Positions 1 through 9,480 of a DNA stretch of 44,045 bases are shown here, piece after piece (position 1 is the stretch's first letter; each line of letters opens with the position of its first letter). Source of the stretch: Tagaea sp. CACIAM 22H2 (GTDB lineage Bacteria > Pseudomonadota > Alphaproteobacteria > CACIAM-22H2); NCBI GenBank assembly GCA_014444615.1, contig PVXE01000036.1:1-44045 (forward strand), given 5' to 3'. A program made the position numbers and the translations under genes. The notes beneath the pieces were generated by a model. That model was not told where the DNA came from and did not search any database. It saw only the letters and a program-made list of their open reading frames with translations.

Positions 1-1
1 T

Positions 2-679
2 TACGTCGCGAACTCGCTGACCCTCGCGGCGATCGCGGTCGTCGCGATCGTCGGCACCGCGCTCGCCCTCGCCTATGCCCAGCGCCGCGTGCGCGGCGCA
101 TTCGTATCGGGTGCCGTGCGCATCGCCTCGCTCGGCTACGCGATCCCCGGCTCGGTCATCGCGGTGGGCGTTCTCGTGCCGCTTGCGGCGTTCGACAACA
201 CGCTCGACGCTTTCATGCGCACGACATTCGGCATTTCCACCGGCCTGCTGCTGTCGGGCACGGTGCTGGCGCTGATCTACGCCTATTCCGTGCGCTTCCT
301 GGCGGTCGCGATGGGCACGGTCGACGCGGGCATGGGCAAGATCGCGCGCTCGATGGACGAAGCCGCCGCCACGCTGGGCGCCAAGCCGCCGCGCATCTTG
401 GCGCGCGTCCACGCGCCCTTGATGTGGGGATCGACGCTGACGGCCGCGACGCTGGTGTTCGTCGACGTGCTGAAGGAATTGCCCGCGACGATGATCGTAC
501 GGCCTTTCGGCTTCGAAACGCTGGCCGCGCGGATCTATCAGCTCGCCTCGGACGAGCGCATCGAGCAAGCCTCGACCGGCGCCATCGTCATCGTTCTGGT
601 CGGCCTGCTGCCGGTGGCGCTGCTGTCGTGGATGATCGTGCGCGCACGGCCCGGTTCGACTAACGCGTCCGCCGCCTAA
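2..679 (+). CDS. ABC transporter permease, iron(III)-type (5' end cut by window edge)
   Basis: This is the C-terminal part of an inner-membrane ABC permease; the open frame runs off the left edge, so the start is missing. Several hydrophobic segments are visible. The cytoplasmic EAA loop that contacts the ATPase is present as EAAATLGAKPPRILARV followed by HAPL. The stretch VFVDVLKELPATMIVRPFGF is characteristic of the FbpB/AfuB/SfuB family, which has two fused permease halves and imports ferric iron delivered by a periplasmic binding protein. The visible 225 residues would be about the second half of such a protein. The iron substrate is inferred from family resemblance only. Its TAA stop interlocks with the stop of the convergent next gene. 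Confidence 0.8.
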   Translation, partial: YVANSLTLAAIAVVAIVGTALALAYAQRRVRGAFVSGAVRIASLGYAIPGSVIAVGVLVPLAAFDNTLDAFMRTTFGISTGLLLSGTVLALIYAYSVRFLAVAMGTVDAGMGKIARSMDEAAATLGAKPPRILARVHAPLMWGSTLTAATLVFVDVLKELPATMIVRPFGFETLAARIYQLASDERIEQASTGAIVIVLVGLLPVALLSWMIVRARPGSTNASAA

Positions 680-1446
680 CGCGTGACGTCGACGACCTGG
701 CGCGGATTGCCGATCGCCGGGTGCCACGACCAGCCGAGATCGGTCGAGTAGTTGCGCTCCGCCCGATCGAGGCAGAACCACAACGGCGGCGCCGAAATCT
801 CGCGCCCGTCCTGCACCATGCGGCCTTCGGCCTTGCAGCGCGTGACGATCGTGTAGCCCTTGCAGCCGTGCTTCATTTGCAGGCCGGGGCACTCGTCCGA
901 CGGCTCGCCGACTTCGAACGTCTCCTCGACCGTCCAGCGGCCGAAACGCTGCGCGAGATTCGGCCGGTTGCCGGGGAAATACCAGCCTTCCTGAAGGATG
1001 TATTTCACCGTCAACATATTGCCGGTCGCCAGCGGGAACAGCGCGCCTTTGGCGCTTTCGAAACGCAGGATCCAAGTCACGCGGTCGGAAAGCTCTCTGA
1101 TCTGCGCCGTATCGGTGCGCGCGAGAAACAGCAAGCCGGCCAGTGCCACGGCGAATTGCCGCTCCGCCTTGCCCGCGACCGAGCCCAGCGATTGTTCGAT
1201 CCGCGTGATGCCCTTGTCGTGCCCGACCAGCGTCAGGCTGTTCTCGGAGGAGCCGATCCGGTCGTAACTGATCGACGCGAAATTCGGCTTGGGCGCCTGG
1301 GCCAGCGGCGGCACTTGCTCGACGAATTCGCGCGCCATGCCGGTCAGGCCCGGCACGCCGAAACTCGCCACGAAGGCTTGCGGCGATTGCTGCGCCGAAA
1401 CGGGCGCGGCAAGGATCGACAGCAGCAAAGCGAGGCGGGCGCGCAT
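676..1446 (-). CDS. secreted protein of unknown function
   Basis: I do not recognise this 256-residue protein. The N-terminus (MRARLALLLSILAAPVSAQQ) is a good Sec signal peptide with a probable cleavage after PVSA, so the product should be periplasmic or exported. The C-terminal third has four cysteines (ECPGLQ, HGCKGY, VTRCKA, LWFCLD) that could form disulfides, and aromatic-rich segments such as EGWYFPGN and LGWSWHP. It begins only 2 bases after the rmuC stop and therefore looks like the last gene of the dnaX-recR-rmuC run. A long open frame on the opposite strand (721-1452) is taken as a GC-driven shadow, because the signal peptide and operon position support this strand. Confidence 0.7.
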   Translation of the reverse strand: MRARLALLLSILAAPVSAQQSPQAFVASFGVPGLTGMAREFVEQVPPLAQAPKPNFASISYDRIGSSENSLTLVGHDKGITRIEQSLGSVAGKAERQFAVALAGLLFLARTDTAQIRELSDRVTWILRFESAKGALFPLATGNMLTVKYILQEGWYFPGNRPNLAQRFGRWTVEETFEVGEPSDECPGLQMKHGCKGYTIVTRCKAEGRMVQDGREISAPPLWFCLDRAERNYSTDLGWSWHPAIGNPRQVVDVTR

Positions 1447-1448
1447 CC

Positions 1449-2777
1449 CTAATGCTTGGCCGGTTCGGGCGGCGAAAGCAACTCGGGCTTGGCGATCTCG
1501 CGCACGGCGGTATCGAGGGGCTTCAATTCCTCGAATTTCGCGTCCTCGGGGCCCGCCCCCAGATCGTTCAGCTTGCGTGCGGCGGGGAAAACGCGGCTTT
1601 CGAGCGAGCCGACCGACTTGTTATAGGCGTCGACCGCACGCTTGAGGCCCGATCCGACATCGGCGACGTGGCCTGCCATATCGCTCATGCGCTTGAACAA
1701 TTCGCGCCCTTGATCGGAGATCGCGCGCGCGTTCTCGGCGAGTTTCTCCTGCCGCCAGCCGCGCTCGACCGTCCAGAGCAGCGAGATCAGTGTCGTCGGC
1801 GTGGCGATCAACACGCGGTCGTTGGCCGCATCGTCGAGCAAAGCGGGATCGGCCTGCACCGCCGCCGAGAAGAAGGATTCGCCGGGCACGAACATCACGA
1901 CGAATTCCGGCGCATCGGGGAATTGCTCCCAGTACGACTTGGCCGATAGGCGCTTGAAATGGTCGCGCACTTGGCGCGCGTGATCGGCCATGAACTTGGC
2001 GCGCGCGGTTTCGTCGGACGCTTCGACCGCCGCCAGGAACGCCGCCGTCGGCGCCTTGGCGTCGACCACCACGACACGGCCCGCGGGCATACGCACGATC
2101 ATGTCGGGGCGCAGGCGTCCGCCCTCGCCAACACTTTCCTGCTCGGCGAAGTCGACATAATCGGACATGCCGGCCAGCGTGACCGTGTTGTGCAGCGTGC
2201 GCTCGCCCCAGCGGCCCTTCACATGCGGTGTTTTCAAGGCTTGCACCAGTGCGCGCGTCTCGCGGCCCAGTTCGCCGATCTGCTGGTTGAACAAGCCGTC
2301 CTTCTCGGCGCGCGCCTTGTCCATCGCCTCGACGCGCTTGTCGAAATTCTGCAGCGTCTCGCGCAAGGGCTGGACCAGCCCGACGATCGCCTTTTCGCGC
2401 GCTTCCTGCTCGGCCTTCGCGCGTTCGCGATCGGCGTCGAGCGCGTCCTTGGCGATCGCCTTGAAATGCTCGGAAAGCTGCTCGCGCGCGACCTGGAACG
2501 CCTTGCGTTCGGATTCGAGCTCCGCTTCGAGCTTCGCTTTCGCTTTGGCGACTTCGATCGCGTCGCCCTGCACGCGGGCGAGATCGGCCTCGAGGGGCGC
2601 CACGCGCTTGGCCAATTCCTCGAACCGCAACGCGGCGTCGAGGCGTTCGCGCAGGTTGCGCAACTCGGCTTCGGCGCGTTCGGCCCGCGCGATGGCTTCG
2701 CCGCCGCGCGCGCGCAGGGCGAGGAAAACGACAATGGCGCCGAGTGCGAGCCCGGCGGCGAAATAGAGAATATCCAT
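1449..2777 (-). CDS. rmuC: DNA recombination protein RmuC
   Basis: This 442-residue protein has the RmuC layout: an N-terminal membrane anchor (about residues 3-22, ILYFAAGLALGAIVVFLALR), a long Ala/Glu/Arg-rich coiled coil (about 25-190), then the conserved nuclease-like RmuC domain. Segments such as VKGRWGERTLHNT, RLRPDMIVRMP, VVVDAKAP and FVMFVPGESF are visible in that domain. RmuC proteins limit inversions at short inverted repeats and are thought to act as membrane-anchored nucleases; that role comes from the family. The gene lies 26 bases downstream of recR, so it probably shares the dnaX-ybaB-recR transcript, which fits a repair role. Confidence 0.92.
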   Translation of the reverse strand: MDILYFAAGLALGAIVVFLALRARGGEAIARAERAEAELRNLRERLDAALRFEELAKRVAPLEADLARVQGDAIEVAKAKAKLEAELESERKAFQVAREQLSEHFKAIAKDALDADRERAKAEQEAREKAIVGLVQPLRETLQNFDKRVEAMDKARAEKDGLFNQQIGELGRETRALVQALKTPHVKGRWGERTLHNTVTLAGMSDYVDFAEQESVGEGGRLRPDMIVRMPAGRVVVVDAKAPTAAFLAAVEASDETARAKFMADHARQVRDHFKRLSAKSYWEQFPDAPEFVVMFVPGESFFSAAVQADPALLDDAANDRVLIATPTTLISLLWTVERGWRQEKLAENARAISDQGRELFKRMSDMAGHVADVGSGLKRAVDAYNKSVGSLESRVFPAARKLNDLGAGPEDAKFEELKPLDTAVREIAKPELLSPPEPAKH

Positions 2778-2803
2778 AAGTGGCAGTGTAGCGCGATTCG
2801 CCG

Positions 2804-3397
2804 TCAGACGGCGCGGCGCGCGCGCAGGGCCGCGACCAGCGTGCCGTCGTCGAGATAATCGAGCTCGCCGCCCACCGGAACACCGTGGGCAAGGCGCGTG
2901 ATCTCGGCGCCCGACGAACTCAAACGGTCGGCGACGTAATGCGCCGTCGTCTGGCCTTCGACCGTGGCGTTCAGCGCGAGGACCACTTCGCGCACGCGCC
3001 CGCCCGCACAGCGTTCGACCAGCGTGGCGAGGTTAAGGTCTTGCGGGCCCCGCCCGTCGAGGGCGGACAACGTGCCGCCGAGCACGTGATAGACGCCCTT
3101 GAACCCGGCGGTGCGTTCGATCGCCCAGAGATCGGCGACATCCTCGACCACGCAGACCAATTGCCGGTCGCGCTTGTCGTCGGCGCAGACCGAGCACGGG
3201 TCGCGCGTGTCAAGATTGCCGCAGGTCTGGCAGGTCTTGATCGCTTCGGCGGCGGCGCTGAGCGCGTCGATCAGCGGCAGCAGCGTCGCTTCCTTCTTTT
3301 TCAGAAGCTGCAACGCCGCGCGGCGCGCCGAGCGCGGGCCCAAACCCGGCAGCTTCGACAGCAACCGGACCAGCGTGTCGATCTCGGGCCCGTTCAT
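2804..3397 (-). CDS. recR: recombination mediator RecR
   Basis: The 197-residue length is normal for RecR. Visible in order are an N-terminal helix-hairpin-helix ([20 protein letters not shown]), a C4 zinc finger ([16 protein letters not shown], about residues 56-71), and a Toprim domain beginning [15 protein letters not shown]. The C-terminal [19 protein letters not shown] is the classical RecR ending. With RecO and RecF, RecR helps load RecA on single-stranded DNA at gaps. It follows ybaB by 7 bases in the standard bacterial order dnaX-ybaB-recR, so co-transcription is very likely. Confidence 0.97.
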   Translation of the reverse strand: MNGPEIDTLVRLLSKLPGLGPRSARRAALQLLKKKEATLLPLIDALSAAAEAIKTCQTCGNLDTRDPCSVCADDKRDRQLVCVVEDVADLWAIERTAGFKGVYHVLGGTLSALDGRGPQDLNLATLVERCAGGRVREVVLALNATVEGQTTAHYVADRLSSSGAEITRLAHGVPVGGELDYLDDGTLVAALRARRAV

Positions 3398-3404
3398 GCG
3401 CGGC

Positions 3405-3728
3405 TCAGAAGGGCAGCTTCATGCCCGGCGGCAGCGACAGCCCGCCCGTGACTTCGCGCATCTGATCGGCGGCGGCCGCGTCGGCCTTGCCCTTGGCGTC
3501 GGCCATGGCGGCGACGATCAGATCCTCCAGCACTTCGACGTCGGCGGGAACGAGCAACGCCGGATCGATTTTCACCCGGCGCACATCGCCCTTCGCGGTC
3601 GTCGTCACTTCGACCATGCCGCCGCCCGCACGGCCCTGCACTTCCAAGCTGCCGAGCTTTTCCTGCATCTCGGCCATCTTCGACTGCATCTGCTGGGCCT
3701 GCTTCATCAGGGCGCCGAGATTCTTCAT
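3405..3728 (-). CDS. ybaB: nucleoid-associated protein, YbaB/EbfC family
   Basis: A small 107-residue DNA-binding protein. It starts [20 protein letters not shown] and ends with the conserved [13 protein letters not shown]. The long N-terminal helix (about residues 4-30) and the [19 protein letters not shown] strand region match the YbaB/EbfC dimer fold. I chose the ATG at 3728 because it gives the family-typical start and overlaps the dnaX stop as ATGA; a longer open frame upstream is only dnaX read in another frame. Members bind DNA and are nearly always encoded between dnaX and recR, as here. Confidence 0.95.
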   Translation of the reverse strand: MKNLGALMKQAQQMQSKMAEMQEKLGSLEVQGRAGGGMVEVTTTAKGDVRRVKIDPALLVPADVEVLEDLIVAAMADAKGKADAAAADQMREVTGGLSLPPGMKLPF

Positions 3729-5503
3729 GCGAACGGATCCTCGTCGAGTTCGTAGTTGTCCGGGATCATATAGGCTTCCTCGCCCTCCGGCGCGTCGCCG
3801 ATATCGCCGGCTTCGACCGGGGCGGCCACGAAACCGGGCGCCGCGTCGTCCGCACCGCGCACGGATTCGACGTAAGCGCCGGGAAACGCCGCGAGCACGG
3901 CGGCGACCAGCGGGTCTTCCGTCGCGGCTTGTTTCTTGGCGTCGCGCGCTTGCGCGGCGCGCGTGGCAAGCGTGGGCTCGCCCTGCGCTTGGCCGTCGAA
4001 CGACACGAGCCAAACGCGGCCGGTCCATTCCTGCAATTTCGCGGCGACTTGCGGCGCGAAATTCTTGTCGACCGACGGGATCGGCATCAACACGAGCTTG
4101 CCCGGTTCGAACGTCACGACGCGCGCCGAGTTGTAGAGCACGCCGTAAAGCCGGCCTTCGCGCTTGTCTTGGAAAAGCTGCGCCAACTCGGCGAAGGTCG
4201 CGAGTTCGGTCGCGGCCGATGGGGCCGCACGCGCCACCGCAACCGGTGCGGGATTGCTGGCGACCAAGGCGGCCGCGGCCATCGCGCGCGCCCCGCCGCC
4301 GCCGCCGCCGCCATTGGGACGGCCGGCGGGCGCGTCGCCCGCTTTAGTCAGGCGATCGACCAGATCGGCGGGCGACGGCAGATTGGCGGCGTAGCACAGC
4401 CGTACGATCAGCATTTCGAGGGCCGCAAAAGGCTGCGGCGCGGTCTGCACTTCGCCCACGCCCTTCAGCAGCACCTGCCACGAGCGCGCCAGGACCGGCA
4501 CGGTCAGCGATTTCGCCATGGCGAGGCCACGCACGCGCTCGGTTTCCGGCAAGCCCGATTCGTTGGCGAGGTCGGGCGCCACTTTGAAACGCGTCAGCGT
4601 GTGCGAGATTTCGAGCAGATCCTGCACGACGACCAGCGGCTCGGCCCCGCGCGCATAGAGATCGGCGACGCGGACCAACGCGGCCGACGCGTCGCCCTTC
4701 ATGATCTCCTCGAACAGGTCGAAGCCTTGCGCACGATCGGCAAGGCCCAGCAGATTGCGGACCTGTTCTTCCGTCACCTCGCCGTCGGCCGACGCCAAAG
4801 CGCGATCGAGCAGCGACAAGCCATCGCGCGCCGAGCCATCCGCCGCGCGCGCGAGCAGCGCCGCCGCCCCTTGCGCGACCGCACGGTTTTCCTTCGCGGC
4901 GACATTGGTGAGATGCTTGGCCAACGTCGCCTGATCGAAGCGGCGCAAATCGAAACGCTGACAGCGCGACAGCACCGTGACCGGCACTTTGCGGATTTCG
5001 GTCGTCGCGAAAATGAATTTCGCGTGGGCGGGCGGCTCCTCCAGCGTTTTGAGCAGCGCGTTCCACGCCTGGTTCGACAGCATGTGGACTTCGTCCACGA
5101 TGTAGATCTTGTAGCGCGCGGAAACGGGGCGATAGCGCACCGCCTCGATCAACTCGCGCACGTTCTGCACGCCGTTATTCGACGCGGCGTCGATCTCGAT
5201 CACGTCGAGATGCTTGTCCTCCGCGATCGCCACGCAATGCTCGCATACGCCGCAGGGATCGATCGTCGGGCCGCCCTTGCCGTCGGGGCCGATGCAGTTC
5301 AGCGCGCGTGCCACGATGCGCGCGGTCGTGGTCTTGCCCACGCCGCGCACGCCGGTCAGCACGAAAGCGTGGTGGATGCGCCCCGTTTCGATCGCGTTGG
5401 CGAGGGTGCGGACCAGCGCTTCCTGCCCGACCAAGTCGGACAGGCGCGTCGGCCGGTATTTCCGGGCCAGCACCTGATATTGGGCGGTCTCGGATTCGGC
5501 CAT
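3725..5503 (-). CDS. dnaX: DNA polymerase III subunit tau (DnaX)
   Basis: The clamp-loader ATPase, 592 residues from the ATG at 5503 (a GTG two codons upstream is possible). Domain I has YQVLARKYRPTRLSDLVGQE, Walker A GVRGVGKTTTA, a four-cysteine zinc module (ALNC, DPCGVCEHC), Walker B-like YIVDEVHMLS and the sensor motif TVLSRCQRFDLRRF. The lid and collar domains follow. A flexible linker then contains a seven-glycine run (from a CCG repeat on the plus strand at about 4293-4312). The C-terminal tau-specific region ends with acidic EDPFA. I see no A-rich slippery site of the kind used in E. coli to make gamma, so only tau is evident. The gene sits just downstream of ffs. Confidence 0.96.
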   Translation of the reverse strand: MAESETAQYQVLARKYRPTRLSDLVGQEALVRTLANAIETGRIHHAFVLTGVRGVGKTTTARIVARALNCIGPDGKGGPTIDPCGVCEHCVAIAEDKHLDVIEIDAASNNGVQNVRELIEAVRYRPVSARYKIYIVDEVHMLSNQAWNALLKTLEEPPAHAKFIFATTEIRKVPVTVLSRCQRFDLRRFDQATLAKHLTNVAAKENRAVAQGAAALLARAADGSARDGLSLLDRALASADGEVTEEQVRNLLGLADRAQGFDLFEEIMKGDASAALVRVADLYARGAEPLVVVQDLLEISHTLTRFKVAPDLANESGLPETERVRGLAMAKSLTVPVLARSWQVLLKGVGEVQTAPQPFAALEMLIVRLCYAANLPSPADLVDRLTKAGDAPAGRPNGGGGGGGARAMAAAALVASNPAPVAVARAAPSAATELATFAELAQLFQDKREGRLYGVLYNSARVVTFEPGKLVLMPIPSVDKNFAPQVAAKLQEWTGRVWLVSFDGQAQGEPTLATRAAQARDAKKQAATEDPLVAAVLAAFPGAYVESVRGADDAAPGFVAAPVEAGDIGDAPEGEEAYMIPDNYELDEDPFA

Positions 5504-5527
5504 CGTCACGCGCGGCTGGAGAAAAAG

Positions 5528-5627
5528 GGTGGGAGGCTGGACGTCGACCCGGGTGGAGACTCGTTACGGCTGCTTCCTTCCGGACCTGACCGGGTTGGCG
5601 AGGCACTCGTCCGCCGCCAACCTCCCA
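5528..5627 (-). ncRNA. ffs: small signal recognition particle RNA (4.5S type)
   Basis: The minus strand carries the near-invariant SRP domain IV core GGTCAGGTCCGGAAGGAAGC. This is the hairpin that binds the Ffh M domain, at about 5571-5592. The ends pair as expected for a hairpin RNA of about 100 nt: GGGAGGTTGG near 5625 with CCAGCCTCCC near 5531. A T-run (5522-5526) follows the 3' end and probably terminates transcription. The position directly upstream of dnaX, in the same direction, is a common alphaproteobacterial arrangement. The exact ends are estimated from pairing and may be off by several bases. Confidence 0.93.
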
Positions 5628-5632
5628 GGGGT

Positions 5633-5662
5633 TATATAGCGGGTTGGAAGGAAGGTTGCCAG
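5633..5662 (-). promoter_or_regulatory. candidate sigma-70 promoter of ffs
   Basis: On the minus strand a TATATA box (5633-5638) lies 6 bases before the predicted 5' end of the SRP RNA. A partial -35 box, CTGGCA (5657-5662), lies 18 bases further upstream. The agreement between box position and RNA end supports it; the -35 match is weak. Bases 5663-5747 up to nudC hold nothing else that I recognise. Confidence 0.5.
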
Positions 5663-5747
5663 ACTCCCTTGTTCCCGGCCTAACGCATTGATTTGACGGC
5701 GAAGCGGGCCGCTGGCGGCGGCTCCATCTCCGCGCTAGTGTCGGCCT

Positions 5748-6653
5748 ATGGAACGCCCGAATTTCTACGCCGCGCTGCCCCTCGACCGGAAATCCGAACT
5801 GCGCCGCGATGACGCTTTCGTGGTTTCGCGCCTGGAACATCGCGAGGCGCGCTTCGTGCCGGTGTGGCGCACGCGCAATCTGGTGCGCGAGGGCCAAGCC
5901 CCGCAGGCCGTGTGGCTGACCCGCACGCGCATCGAGCAGATTTCGGTCTCGGCACCGGTCTATCTGGGCGATTGGGACGACGTGCCCTACTTCGCCGCCG
6001 ATATCAGCCATCTCGAGGAGACCGAGCTGACGATCCACGCGCCGGAAGGCGCGTTCGTCGATTTGCGCGGCGTGGGCGCGATGATGAATCGCGACGAAGG
6101 CGGCTTGCTCGCCTATGCGCGCGGCCTCGCCTGGTGGCACTCGCGCAACCGGTTTTGCGGCGTGTGCGGTGCGCCCAATCGCGCCGAGGCCGGCGGTCAT
6201 GTTCTGCGCTGCACGAACCCGAATTGTGCCACCGAGCATTTCCCGCGCACCGACCCCGCCGTCATCATGCTGATCGTCAGCGGCGACAAATGCCTGCTGG
6301 GCCGTAACCGGCGCTTTCCCCTGCCGATGTATTCGACACTCGCGGGCTTCGTCGAACCCGGCGAAAGCCTCGAAGATTGCGTGCGCCGCGAGACGTTCGA
6401 GGAGGCGGGCATTCGCGTGGGCGCGGTTGAGTATCGCTCGTCGCAACCGTGGCCGTTCCCGTCGTCGATCATGCTCGGCTTCTGGGGCGAAGCGCTGAAC
6501 GAAGATATCGTGCGCGACGACGAGGAGTTGATGGACGCGATGTGGGTGACGCGTGATTTCCTGCGCCAGGAACACGACCCCGACAAATTTCGGTTGCCGC
6601 GCCTTGATTCGATCGCGCGCCGCCTGATCGAAGAATGGATCGCGGCGGGCTGA
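5748..6653 (+). CDS. nudC: NADH pyrophosphatase (Nudix hydrolase) NudC
   Basis: This 301-residue enzyme has the complete NudC signature. A zinc ribbon (C137, C140, C155, C160, in RFCGVCGA and RCTNPNCATEHFPR) is followed by the Nudix box at about 200-222 (GFVEPGESLEDCVRRETFEEAG). After it comes the NADH-specific motif SQPWPFPSS (232-240). The family cleaves NAD(H) to NMN(H) and AMP and can remove NAD caps from RNA 5' ends. The length is somewhat above the E. coli enzyme because of an N-terminal domain typical of alphaproteobacterial and eukaryotic NUDT12-like forms. The next gene starts 1 base after its stop. Confidence 0.94.
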   Translation: MERPNFYAALPLDRKSELRRDDAFVVSRLEHREARFVPVWRTRNLVREGQAPQAVWLTRTRIEQISVSAPVYLGDWDDVPYFAADISHLEETELTIHAPEGAFVDLRGVGAMMNRDEGGLLAYARGLAWWHSRNRFCGVCGAPNRAEAGGHVLRCTNPNCATEHFPRTDPAVIMLIVSGDKCLLGRNRRFPLPMYSTLAGFVEPGESLEDCVRRETFEEAGIRVGAVEYRSSQPWPFPSSIMLGFWGEALNEDIVRDDEELMDAMWVTRDFLRQEHDPDKFRLPRLDSIARRLIEEWIAAG

Positions 6654-6654
6654 C

Positions 6655-7893
6655 ATGGCGCTGGATCGCAACGGCTACGCGCTGACGACCAATCGCGAAG
6701 CGGCCGAAGCCTTTAACGCCGGTATCGACAAGCTTCTGTCGGCCAATGCGGGCGCCGACGGGGATTTCGGCCGCGCCATGACGGCCGATCCCGATTACGC
6801 GCCGGCCTATGCCGCCCTGGCGCGCCATCATCAAATCTACGGCGATCGCGCGCGCGCCAAAGCCGCCATCGCCGCGGCGCGCGAAAAGGCACCCAAGTTT
6901 TCAGGCCGCGAAGCAGGCCTTGTCGCGTGTTTGGGCTTGGTGCTCGACGGCAAGGGGGCGGAGGCGCTCGCCGCGATCCAGGCCCATATCCGGGAATTCC
7001 CGCGCGACGCGCTCGCACTCTCGCCGGTCTGCGGCGTGTTCGGCATTTACGGCTTCTCGGGCCGGGCGGGTCGCGACAAGGATTTGCGCGACTATCTCGA
7101 CACGCTGGAAAGCGGCTTCGGCGACGATTGGTGGTTCCTCGTCCAGCACGGTTTCGCGCGCATCGAAACCGGCGACGTCGCGCGCGGCGCCGCGAAGGTC
7201 GATCGCGCGCTGGTGTTGTTCCCGCGCGAGGCGAATGGCGCGCATATCCGCGCCCACGCGCATTACGAATTGGGCGTGAGCCAAGCGGGCTACGCCGCCT
7301 TGACCGAATGGCTGAAGCCCTATCCGCGCGAGGCGCTGATGTATTGCCATCTCGATTGGCATCGCGCGTTGTGGGCGCTCGATCTCGGCAAGGCGGACGA
7401 CGCTAGGGCGATCTATCGCAGCTCCGTGGCGCCCGGCGCGATTTGGGGCCCGTCGCTGAACGTGGCGACCGATGCGGCATCGTTCCTGCTGCGCGCGGAA
7501 TTCGCGGGATCGACCCGCGACACGGCGGAATGGAAACGCATCGCCGATTACATCCGCGCGGAATTCCCGCGCGCGGGCATCGCCTTCGTCGACGTGCACG
7601 CGCTGCTCGCCGCAAGCATGGCGGGCGACGACGAAGCGTTCATCGAACGCAAATCGGGTTTGCGCGGACCCGCCGTCGATATGGTCGCGGGGCTTGGCGA
7701 AGCCTTCCGTGCCTATTCGAAGGGCGAATACGCAAGCGCGGCCGCATCCCTCGCCCCGCTGCTGCCCGCGCATGAACGCATCGGCGGCAGCCGCGCCCAA
7801 CGCGATCTGTTGGAGGTGCTTTACCTTCAGGCGCTGCGCCATGCCGGATGTGCCGCCGACGCCGAGGCTTACGCGAAAACGCGCCGGCGCTAA
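6655..7893 (+). CDS. TTC38-like tetratricopeptide repeat protein
   Basis: A 412-residue soluble, alpha-helical protein without a signal peptide. Helical pairs with TPR character run throughout, for example [21 protein letters not shown]. The segment [20 protein letters not shown] ... [21 protein letters not shown] resembles the conserved core of the TTC38 family, where a His-rich helix is followed by a (C)H-x2-WH motif. No enzymatic activity is established for that family, so the function is unknown. It follows nudC by 1 base and is probably co-translated. Its stop interlocks by 4 bases with convergent queF. The family call rests on visual similarity only. Confidence 0.75.
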   Translation: MALDRNGYALTTNREAAEAFNAGIDKLLSANAGADGDFGRAMTADPDYAPAYAALARHHQIYGDRARAKAAIAAAREKAPKFSGREAGLVACLGLVLDGKGAEALAAIQAHIREFPRDALALSPVCGVFGIYGFSGRAGRDKDLRDYLDTLESGFGDDWWFLVQHGFARIETGDVARGAAKVDRALVLFPREANGAHIRAHAHYELGVSQAGYAALTEWLKPYPREALMYCHLDWHRALWALDLGKADDARAIYRSSVAPGAIWGPSLNVATDAASFLLRAEFAGSTRDTAEWKRIADYIRAEFPRAGIAFVDVHALLAASMAGDDEAFIERKSGLRGPAVDMVAGLGEAFRAYSKGEYASAAASLAPLLPAHERIGGSRAQRDLLEVLYLQALRHAGCAADAEAYAKTRRR

Positions 7894-8360
7894 CCGCGCC
7901 CGCGATAGGGGGCTACGCCGGGGTCGGGCAGCCAAAGCCCCTTGGGCGGCGTCCCGGTCTGCCAGAACACGTCGATCGGCATGCCGCCGCGCGGATACCA
8001 ATAGCCGCCGATGCGCAGATATTTCGGCGACAGCAGCTTCACCAGCGTCTTGCCGATATCGACGGTGCAGGCTTCGTGAAACGCGCCGTGATTGCGGAAG
8101 CTTTGCAGGAACAGCTTCAGCGCCTTCGATTCCACCAGGAATTTGCGCGGCACATAATCGATGACGATATGCGCGAAATCGGGCTGGCCGGTGATCGGGC
8201 ACAGCGACGTGAATTCGGGGGCCGTGAAGCGCACGAGATAATCCGTGCCCGGATGCGGGTTGGGCACGCGCTCCAGCTTCGCCAGCGACGGATCGGCGGG
8301 GATCGCCGTTTCCTTGCCGAGTTGCGTGAGCCCCGCATAGATCGATTTCGCTTTAGGCAT
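7890..8360 (-). CDS. queF: NADPH-dependent 7-cyano-7-deazaguanine reductase (QueF)
   Basis: QueF reduces the nitrile of preQ0 to the aminomethyl group of preQ1, the base that Tgt inserts into tRNA. At 156 residues it is the short, single-domain (type I) form. The catalytic cysteine lies in [14 protein letters not shown]. Substrate and NADPH motifs follow: [29 protein letters not shown] and a final YWYPRGG. The ATG at 8358-8360 overlaps the end of tgt by 8 bases, so the gene is the last member of the queG-queA-tgt-queF operon. It acts before Tgt in the pathway although it is encoded last. Confidence 0.97.
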   Translation of the reverse strand: MPKAKSIYAGLTQLGKETAIPADPSLAKLERVPNPHPGTDYLVRFTAPEFTSLCPITGQPDFAHIVIDYVPRKFLVESKALKLFLQSFRNHGAFHEACTVDIGKTLVKLLSPKYLRIGGYWYPRGGMPIDVFWQTGTPPKGLWLPDPGVAPYRGRG

Positions 8361-9480
8361 CTTCCTTGGTCTCCAAACCGATCCGCGCCTCGAAGCCTTT
8401 GCGCCAGGCGTCGAAACGGTTTTCGACGATGGCGCCGCGGATGTCGCGCATCAGGTCCTGATAGTAATGCAGATTGTGCCAGGTGAGCAGCATCGGCCCG
8501 AGGATTTCGCCCGCTCGGATCAGATGGTGGATATAGGCGCGGCTATAGCTGCGGCAAGCCGGGCACGAACATTCGGGGTCGATGGGCCGCGTATCCTCGG
8601 CGAATTTGGCGTTGCGCAGGTTCAGCGTGCCGTCGCGCGTGAAAGCCTGCGCCGTGCGGCCCGACCGCGTGGGCAGCACGCAATCGAACATGTCCACACC
8701 CAAGCCGACCGCCGCGACGATATCCTGCGGCTTGCCCACCCCCATCATGTAGCGCGGCTTGTCGGCCGGCATGAAGGGCTCGACCGCCGCCAGCGTTTCC
8801 TCGCGGTCCTTCTTGGGCTCGCCCACCGCCAAACCGCCGATCGCGTAGCCATGGAAACCGATCTCGGCGAGCGCTTTCGCGCTTTCCTCGCGCAGATCGG
8901 CATAGGTCGAGCCCTGCACGATGCCGAAAATCGCGTAGCCCGGCCGCTCGACGAAGGCGTCGCGGCTGCGCTGGGCCCAGCGCATGGAAAGGCGCATCGA
9001 CTTGGCCGCGTCGCTATGCGTCGCGGGCCAGTCGGTGCATTCGTCGAACGCCATGGTGATGTCGGAATCCAGCTTGTGCTGGATCTGGATCGAGCGTTCG
9101 GGGGTCAGCTCGTGCGTCGAACCGTCGAGATGCGATTGGAACACGACGCCGTGCTCGTCCATCTTCTTGCGCAGGCCCTTCAGCGAGAAGACCTGATAGC
9201 CGCCGGAATCCGTCAGGATCGGCTTCGACCAGTTCATGAACGGGTGCAAGCCGCCCAAACGATCGACGCGCTCGGCGCCGGGGCGCAGCATCAAATGATA
9301 GGTGTTGCACAGCAGGATTTCCGCCCCCGTCGCGGCGACGCTGTCGGGCAGCATCGCCTTGACCGTCGCGGCCGTGCCCACCGGCATGAAGGCCGGCGTT
9401 TCGATCGTGCCGCGCGACGTCGTCACGCGCCCGCGCCGGGCACGGCCATCCTTGGCCAAAAGCTGGTATCCGAACTTCAC
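8353..9480 (-). CDS. tgt: queuine/preQ1 tRNA-guanine transglycosylase (Tgt)
   Basis: Tgt exchanges guanine 34 of GUN-anticodon tRNAs for preQ1. The 375-residue product has [17 protein letters not shown], the active-site [10 protein letters not shown] with Asp91, MGVGKPQDI, and [16 protein letters not shown], which carries the nucleophilic Asp. The zinc site is [19 protein letters not shown] chose the GTG at 9478-9480. It overlaps the queA stop (GTGA), has an AGAGGA ribosome site five bases upstream, and gives the usual family start. The open frame continues upstream through queA only because of base composition. Confidence 0.97.
   Translation of the reverse strand: MKFGYQLLAKDGRARRGRVTTSRGTIETPAFMPVGTAATVKAMLPDSVAATGAEILLCNTYHLMLRPGAERVDRLGGLHPFMNWSKPILTDSGGYQVFSLKGLRKKMDEHGVVFQSHLDGSTHELTPERSIQIQHKLDSDITMAFDECTDWPATHSDAAKSMRLSMRWAQRSRDAFVERPGYAIFGIVQGSTYADLREESAKALAEIGFHGYAIGGLAVGEPKKDREETLAAVEPFMPADKPRYMMGVGKPQDIVAAVGLGVDMFDCVLPTRSGRTAQAFTRDGTLNLRNAKFAEDTRPIDPECSCPACRSYSRAYIHHLIRAGEILGPMLLTWHNLHYYQDLMRDIRGAIVENRFDAWRKGFEARIGLETKEDA

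Noticed and set aside
4293..4312. CCG trinucleotide repeat
   Set aside because: It encodes a glycine run in the flexible linker of DnaX. It may vary in length, but it is an ordinary low-complexity linker.
3725..5503. Programmed frameshift producing a gamma subunit of DnaX
   Set aside because: No A-rich slippery heptamer with a downstream stop in the -1 frame could be identified by eye.
3929..5683. 584-codon open frame on the plus strand opposite dnaX
   Set aside because: It is antisense to a certain dnaX and ffs. In GC-rich DNA the opposite-strand frame is often stop-free; no domain or signal was recognised in it.
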